Assembly (NCBI GenBank): GCA_051453625.1
Contig: JBOZIK010000001.1
Coordinates: 116,162,262-116,226,261, forward strand
Direction of reading: 5' to 3'
Length of the DNA: 64,000 nt
Source: Welwitschia mirabilis
Lineage: Eukaryota > Gnetophyta > Gnetopsida > Welwitschiales
The position numbers and the translations under genes are program-made. The notes under the pieces are model-generated. The model did not search any database and was not told the origin of the DNA. It saw nothing but the letters and a program-made list of their open reading frames with translations. This document shows positions 57,610 to 64,000 of the stretch, piece by piece (position 1 is the stretch's first letter; each line of letters opens with the position of its first letter).

Positions 57610-59270
57610 AGAATCCAAATTTTTCTTAGTTTTACCTATACAAAATATTGTACCAATTTCTTTAACGTCTTGGTATTATTAGCCTAATATATTTTATTTA
57701 ACTTTTATGACTAGTTAAACTAATAATGATCATGCTTGCAATAGTAATAACAACTAATGTTATTTATGAAAGCTAAATTTTCATATCTTGGCTTTTAGTT
57801 CCACTTGTTGAAGAATGAGGTTGAAGTACTTATGGAAGCTTTATTATATCTTAGGCCACTTTTATCATTGACACTCCTACATTATTTAGGAATTATATTT
57901 AATTTTCCTTTTCTTAAGTGAATTTTACATTGATCTTATTTGAATCTATAAGTTCTTATCTACTATTTTCCAACTTACATGTTTATTTGCTAATTTTAAT
58001 CTTAAGGATTGAGTTTTTACTTATCAATCTATATAAGAATCCTTTTATTTCTTATAACATAATTTATGATTATGAAGCAATGTCTTCATTTTAAAACATA
58101 ATTTTTAACTTAGCAAATTATTTAAAAATTAAATTATACCTTTCTTAAGGTATCATATGTGTTTCATCCATACTTCCTAATTCTTAATTATTATGCTTCT
58201 ATTTATTATTATTTAGAGTATTAATAATAGCTATTTAAAAGGAATAAGAACTTTATCCATTTGAGATGTATGATTCTATGGCATTTTCATTATCATCCCA
58301 ACTCATGAAGAAGGATTTCTTTTCCTTGAGTTCTTTCTTTTGTTTTTTTCCCTGTAACTAGTTAAAGCTAGGATATTCTGAGGCTAGATGTTCCTATCCT
58401 TTATAAACCCAACATTATAATCTAGATATGTCATTCTTAGAACAAAAACTAAATGAAGATTTATCTTTTACTTAAAAACCTGATGACTTGCTATAGTTCT
58501 TTTTTCTTTTGTTCTTTCATAATAGTACCCATTTCACATACCTTACAATTAGAGATAGCTCTTTGATCACATCATCTTTTGAATCATTCATATTAAAAAC
58601 TTCGTTTGCCTATTATTTTGATTCTTATCTTGAAATTTTACTTGTCTTAATAACTTTGAACTTTAATTGTATGGCATCATCTTGGATGAGGTTCATCTCA
58701 TAAGTTATCAAAACACTTTATGGTTCTTTAATTTTTAGGGTACTAAAATCTCTTGATTCTTCATTGTTATTGTTTTTTGCCTATATTTTAGAGTTATAAA
58801 TCTAACAACTTTTTAAATTACCTTATCTTTTGGTAGAACATCAATTCCATAAACCACATTCATAATGTTATTGACTCTTGTAAAATATTTATGTACTCTT
58901 TCTCCATAATTTATCTTTAAGATTTCAAACTAATTTGTCTAAATTAAAAGCTTTGTTTACTTAACTACTGAATTTTCCTCATATGTACCTTTTAAGGCAT
59001 TTCATATTTCCTTAGTAGTATTGAATTTAGCTATCTAGTTAAATTATTCTAAGGTAAGGGTTAAGTAGAGAGCATTTTTCGCCTTTGAGTCATATATGAT
59101 GGTTATCTTATATTGGTTTTTCCATTTTGTTTCTATTCTTAATATAAATAAGAGTATTTTTTTATAACATCTATAAAGTTTTTTTGGGTTCTATATGTCC
59201 ATATTCAAACTTTTTCATCCATCAAACCTCTCCTTTTCAATGGATAAAAAACTATATCTATTGAAAAATA
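57610..59270 (-). pseudogene. gag of SIRE-like copia element D
   Basis: Minus strand, high to low. An N-terminal gag segment near 59250-58850 is poorly legible, with GNMKCLKRYI near 59010 and LKDKLWRKST near 58900 where copia gag has the conserved helical box. A zinc knuckle near 58400-58350 reads CWVYKG, stop, EHLASEYP for C-x2-C-x4-H-x4-C: the first Cys and His remain and two Cys became Tyr. Then come KKQKKELKEKKSFFMSWDDN and ENAIES near 58340-58260, the acidic segment that follows the knuckle in SIRE-type gag. 57610-58200 is the Lys/Asn-rich gag end. It stops at the insertion of C, and protease resumes at 45966. Confidence 0.68.
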
Positions 59271-59301
59271 AGGATGTTGGTGTATAATCTTTTAAGTATC
59301 G

Positions 59302-59313
59302 AATCTAATATTA
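59302..59313 (-). other. Decayed tRNA-iMet primer binding site of copia D
   Basis: Minus strand TAATATTAGATT against TGGTATCAGAGC, the usual plant copia primer site: seven of 12 match and four of the five differences are transitions. The adjoining forward phrase CTTAAAGATCATTGAACTCA, then GGGAGGGATAAATA, is the arrangement seen at the 3' end of many plant copia LTRs. Confidence 0.6.
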
Positions 59314-60694
59314 CTTAAAGATCATTGAACTCATAAGGGAGGGATAAATAATTTTAACTAATTAAAAAATTTAAAAACTAATAAATAAAAATTTTCAAAT
59401 AGAAATATTATTAATTTATGTGATTTCCTAGCCTAAGTACATCCATACATAGAGGGTGATTTCCTTCATACTTTTGAATATCTTTAACCTATGATGAATA
59501 GTTGTTTTCGAGAATCATCAATCTTACATATAAATGGAATGCCCCTTACAAGGAATTATTCTTTTCATCTAAGGGATTTCAATTAAAAAAAAATCATAAT
59601 TACTCATAAGTACTGGCCAAATTTCAATAAGCACATCCTTATAAGGGTTACCTTATACTTTAGAATTCCTAAGTAACAAATCCTAGAAAGAGAGAGGTGT
59701 AGATAAAAGTATTTAAATTGAAATGAAAATTTTTATAAATTGAATAGTCTAATAATAAAATCGAAATAACTCAAATTCTAGAAATAACAAGCCTAAAAGC
59801 ATGAGATGTGTGTAGTATTTTGATTTTTCCTTTGATGTTGTTATCCAATAGGATTAAATAGCAAGTATGTAGTAATGGATGAGCTTATATCACAAGATAT
59901 ATTTAGCAAAGTTTAGGTTAGTTATTATTCAATCATTTGTTTTAATTCATTTTGTATTTTTTATGTGTTAGAGTTTATTAATCTAAAGAAATTATCATTT
60001 GAATTAATTTCAATATTATCTAATGGCTAGTTCTCATTGTGTAATGGCTATACTTCTATTACATTAATTTTTAAAATAGAAATTTATAGTACTTTCTTAG
60101 GTAAATATCTTTCGTGAGATAGATATTTAAAGTAAAATGGTCTTAATTTCAATGAGCTTAAAATTGATGTTTCTCAAAATCTTGACATCAGGAATTTAAT
60201 GTGTGTAATTTATCTAGTTCCTTAGAAAATGATTAAATTATTATTATCATTTTATTGGTACAAATTATCTTCTATCATATATTTTAATTCAATGTAGACA
60301 TATTTTACTCAATAGTTGTCTTTTATCAGTGCATTCAATAGAAATATCCTTTGGTTGATAGATATATTTCTTAAATTATAGGTTTAATATAGCATATACA
60401 TGTTCTAATTTATATACATTTGTTAAGCATAGGAATTTTTCACTTTATAGATGTCTATTTTTAACTTTGTTTAAACTTGATAAGATCTAAACTAGATCAT
60501 CTTTGGTCTTGTACCATCATGCACCTTTTGTACAAATCTTATTTGGTACCTTAGATATTGATTTTTGCTATTATTAATCTTTTTTGGTATTTGGAGTATT
60601 CTATCAACTTGAGAGATGTCTTTAATGCACTCTCTACATATAAAACATACTGCATTTAACTAGTGACATTATCAAAATAAGAATTTTTCCAACA
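59314..60694 (-). repeat. SIRE-like LTR, subfamily B, shared by D (5' LTR) and J (3' LTR)
   Basis: Aligns with 6720-8119. The minus strand starts TGTTGGAAAAATTC at 60694. The left side has a primer binding site and gag (D); the right side has a purine-rich AAAGGAAT tract (60695-60704) in the place of a polypurine tract. One LTR therefore borders two internal regions. Confidence 0.72.
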
Positions 60695-61872
60695 AAATTC
60701 CTTTAGGTTATCTTGTGTTTCTAAGACTATAAGGTCTATTAGGTTATTAAACTTATGTATTTTCATTAAAATATCTTCCACTATTTCTTTGAAAACTTTA
60801 ATGATTAGTTAATTAATTGTAAAATTATCCTAGTATCATTTAGTCCTTCTAATTCTTATTAGTTACATAATGAATAAAGAATTACGTTCATACAAGCTCT
60901 TAAGTTTAGTAAGGTTTTATATCTTATTATCACTCATGAAACATACAATAGTTAGAAATTTAAGATCTTTAAACTTTTATGAAATTTTATTTTAGATTAT
61001 GACACTCACTTACTATAGTATAAAGGAACTCTTCTTAACATTTCTTTTTATTTTTAATGTGCACATGTCTTTAATAAGTTGGCACACGATGGGACTTATT
61101 TCATGAAGTTCAGATAGAATGTCTACTTTTACTTTTATAAATACTTTTAGGTATCTTTATTTAAGTTATTTTATCCATAATGGCATAAGGAATTTAGTAA
61201 ATAAGGATTTTAATAGATCTCATATATAAATCTCTTTAGGTCATCCTATTTATCTTCCTCAAATTTAAATGTAGTTTGAAATAAGGGTTTAGGTACCAAA
61301 GGGGGTCTTCCTTAAGTAATTATATTTATTCATGTATTTTAGCACCACTATTAGATGAGATAGTAGTAACTTCCTTAACTTATCCTTATTTTTCAACAAC
61401 GTTGACATCCTTTGAATTAGGAATAAACTAAGCCAGAAGCATATCCTTTTTTCTCTCATTATGTATGGTTAATATGTTGGTTGTAGTTTGAAATCATTAG
61501 TTTATAAGATGTTTGGTTGTTAATTTTAGTTTACTTAGTTTTGGTAGCCAATTAAGTATTCATGGATACTTTTATAATGTCCTCTAATAATTCACTTTGA
61601 GATTTAATAGATTATTTTGAAGTATCTTCTTCATGTTTTTATGAGGTCTTCCATGAAAATATAGGGTATCTTTTTTAATTTGTATTGGGAAAATCTCTAA
61701 AAGAGAATGATAGTTTCTATTATAATTATTATTATTGTTTTTATCCCAAAAAATTACCTTCTAGCTTATATAATATTTTCTTATTTAGTTACTATCTTTT
61801 TATAGAGTAAAATAAAAAAACACTCACTAGTTTTATGCTTAATAGAAGTCCATATCACACATATAGATGTAG
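60695..61872 (-). other. 3' region of copia element J, near the LTR
   Basis: Opens with the PPT-like tract. The phrase AAAGGGGGTCTTCCTTAAG near 61300 resembles GGGGCCTCCCCCAAG near 41385 in D, hinting at the same 3' region, but most of it is not alignable by eye. No frame. Confidence 0.4.
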
Positions 61873-62170
61873 ATCTAGTTGTTTTTTAATTTAGATGTCT
61901 TAAGTTTATCTAACATCTCAATGATTTAATCTAACTTCTTAAGTAAAGATATTTCCTCATTCAGCTTGCATACTTCTCATTCTATGGCTTTATAGTCTTG
62001 TTTTACTACTTCCATATTTTTAGTTTTTTTTTTTAAGTTCTTAATTCTCATAAATATTGTTTTCAAAGTTTTGCATGCTTTATCTAGATCTTTAGATGTA
62101 AAATTTTTACTACTCATCATCTCTATTAGGTCCTTTTTTAGTGTGATTAGCTATTTATATACAAATATTA
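61873..62170 (-). pseudogene. Coiled-coil-like frame in the 3' region of J (possible envelope-like remnant)
   Basis: The minus-strand frame reads LITLKKDLIEMMSSKNFTSK, DLDKACKTLKTIFMRIKNLK, later KLNEEISLLKKLD and IIEMLDKLKTSKLKNN, then a stop. It has only two internal stops in about 95 codons and a Leu/Ile heptad-like, Lys/Glu-rich pattern that suggests a coiled coil. It lies 1.2-1.5 kb from the LTR, between RNase H and LTR in the predicted layout, where SIRE-type elements can carry an envelope-like frame with a coiled coil near its end. That identity is inference from position. It could equally be a gag fragment or an unrelated gene piece. Confidence 0.35.
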
Positions 62171-64000
62171 ATAATCTCCAAGACTAAAAACGATGTCATA
62201 TTTGTTTCTTTAATAAGTATTTAATTCACTCATAGGTTTTATGAAAGTCTTCTTTATTCATTCTTAAAAGTTTATGACGTTTCTTCTAAGTTTAATTATT
62301 TTTACATGATGGAAATTAATTTCTTAATAAGTTATGTAAAGTCTCTTTATGAATTAATAAAATAAGGTCTTAGGTTGTGTAGCCAAGATGTTGCTTTCTT
62401 TTTCAAGCAAAATGAAATGTTTTCATTCTAGCTACTTTATCTTGGTCTCTTATAATTAAGATTAAGGACTCAAATTATCTTAAATATTTATAGAAATATT
62501 TAAAATATAGGCCATGAAACTTAGTTAATAAGTTAATAATATATGTTTTATTTCAATTCTATTCAAGAGGATAGATGATGCAAGAAGATGTAACTAAACA
62601 CCTATCTTGTCATAATGCTTTTAAAGTTTCTCATAGAGGACTCTTGATGGATACTATCTCTATTTGTGTACATGGTTAATTTGAATAAATAATTATTTTA
62701 AGTTTCACCTATTTGAAATGAAGATTTGGACTCTTATTAATCAAGATCAATGTCATTATATTTTAATAGTGATTTATATTCTAGTTATTTATTAGGTTTC
62801 TTATAAAATTAGCTCCCATATGATTAATTCGATTAAAATAATTCATTTAAGTTTCATCTATCTAACTATTAATAATCAAAATCAATTTCATTTTCATTTA
62901 ATAGTACTCTATTTTCCTTACAAAGTTATCTAGTAGTAGATCTAATCAAATCATGCATAAGATGTTAATATAAGTAAAAATATTTTTGTAATAGGATATG
63001 AATTCAAAATAATAGAAACTACTAAAATAGAAACTTTGTAATCTAAAAGATGATAGAAATTAGAAAAATTATAATTAATATAATTATAAGTATTAGTAAA
63101 ATAAATGAATTAAAGAATTTTAGATTATAAAAAATGGATAGAACATAATATAAAGCATTAAAATATTTTAACATAAGGAATCTAATAAACAAATTCAAAT
63201 TTTAAAAATGTATATTAACAAAATAAATGTATTTATAAATATAAAAATAGATAGAGGGGTTTCCTAAATTTCAATAATAGAATAAAACCTATTCTTCATA
63301 CAACTAGGAATGAAAAAATAAAGGATACAATACACTTAGATATACGTAATGTCTCACATATAGATTTGAGGTAGATGTCCATAAATTAGTACTCTTATGC
63401 TTTGGATGATTCTAATCCCAAAAGATATAAATTTTTTTATAGTTTTTATAATGGTGGATCCAAAAAATAGAAAATAGTTGAAAATAAAAATGAATTTTGA
63501 TAAGCCAAGAAACATTGGCTAATAATGACATTAAATAATTATTATACCTTAACTTTTATAAATTATTATAATTCATGGAAGATCTTCCCTAAATTTAAAG
63601 TGTAGATAGTAGTTTCAAATAAGAAAGTAGTGCATTTAATTATAGTATAGTTAATCCTAATTTTCATTCTCTTACTAGGACTATAAATGTACTTTAAGGC
63701 TTATAAGAAATGATAAAGGTTTTAAAGGTAGATTTATAGAGAATGAAGGTTTAAAAAGAAATTAAATAATGTATTTAATTAATTATATATCTCTTTTTGA
63801 AATTGAAAAATGAGTACTCCTAATGTAATCTATCATGTGAACTCTGAGTAAAATTTAGTTCATTAACTATAACTTGAATTCATAGATAAAAAATAAATTA
63901 TTCACTATGGATTCTAAATGTAATGAAATTATAAGTAGTAAAAATGTTACATCTTGTAATGAAATGTATAAAACACTAGAATAATATAAAAGATGTCATA
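62171..64000. other. AT-rich sequence without recognisable features
   Basis: Nothing identifiable on either strand: no open frame, no pol motif, no clear repeat. The minus strand near 62180-62290 may continue the 61873-62170 frame (FIKPMSELNTY). It probably belongs to element J. Confidence 0.5.

Overview
This is a stretch of plant nuclear DNA, most likely from an angiosperm with a large, AT-rich genome. It is built almost entirely from old, nested transposable elements. The evidence is Ty3/gypsy pol of the Ogre/Tat/Athila (OTA) type, Ty1/copia pol of the SIRE type, a gag-only LTR element with a plant chromovirus-like gag, and a CACTA DNA transposon. Every coding remnant carries stops or frameshifts, CG dinucleotides are scarce, and paired repeats differ mostly by C/T and G/A changes, as expected for long-methylated DNA. 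I find no intact host gene, no structural RNA gene and no CRISPR array. About 4.5 kb of the window is N.

Layout, left to right. 1-499: plus-strand gypsy gag/protease fragment, then a gap. 1437 to about 6.7 kb: minus-strand OTA gypsy element 'A' (integrase, RNase H, RT, primer binding site, then LTR-like DNA). 6720-11371: two minus-strand SIRE-like copia remnants ('G' and 'E'), each an LTR plus 3' region, joined head to tail. 11372 to about 30178: plus-strand OTA gypsy element 'B', whose RT is split cleanly by a 7.6 kb CACTA element (17065-24626) with an 18-bp TIR, a 3-bp target duplication, subterminal repeats and what looks like a captured exon of a TSJT1/aluminium-induced-type gene. 30179-31010: 3' end of another copia element ('H'). 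31011-40178: gag-only LTR element 'F' (TR-GAG type) with 2.6 kb LTRs, one of which contains a solo gypsy LTR with a perfect TGTAG duplication. 40184-60694: minus-strand SIRE-like copia 'D', interrupted between gag and protease by gypsy element 'C' (45967-57609). 60695-64000: 3' region of a further SIRE-like element ('J').

B, C, the solo LTR and the 1-499 fragment are one gypsy family: LTRs start TGTTG, end CAACA and run about 1.15-1.3 kb without gaps. G, E, D and J share a second, SIRE-like LTR family with two visible subfamilies. Several junctions are discordant: the flanks of F do not match, the two LTRs of D belong to different subfamilies, and one LTR has a PBS on one side and a PPT-like tract on the other. 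These suggest inter-element recombination or mis-joins. Six gaps of exactly 100 N are each flanked by a duplicated end, which marks unmerged contig overlaps rather than biology.
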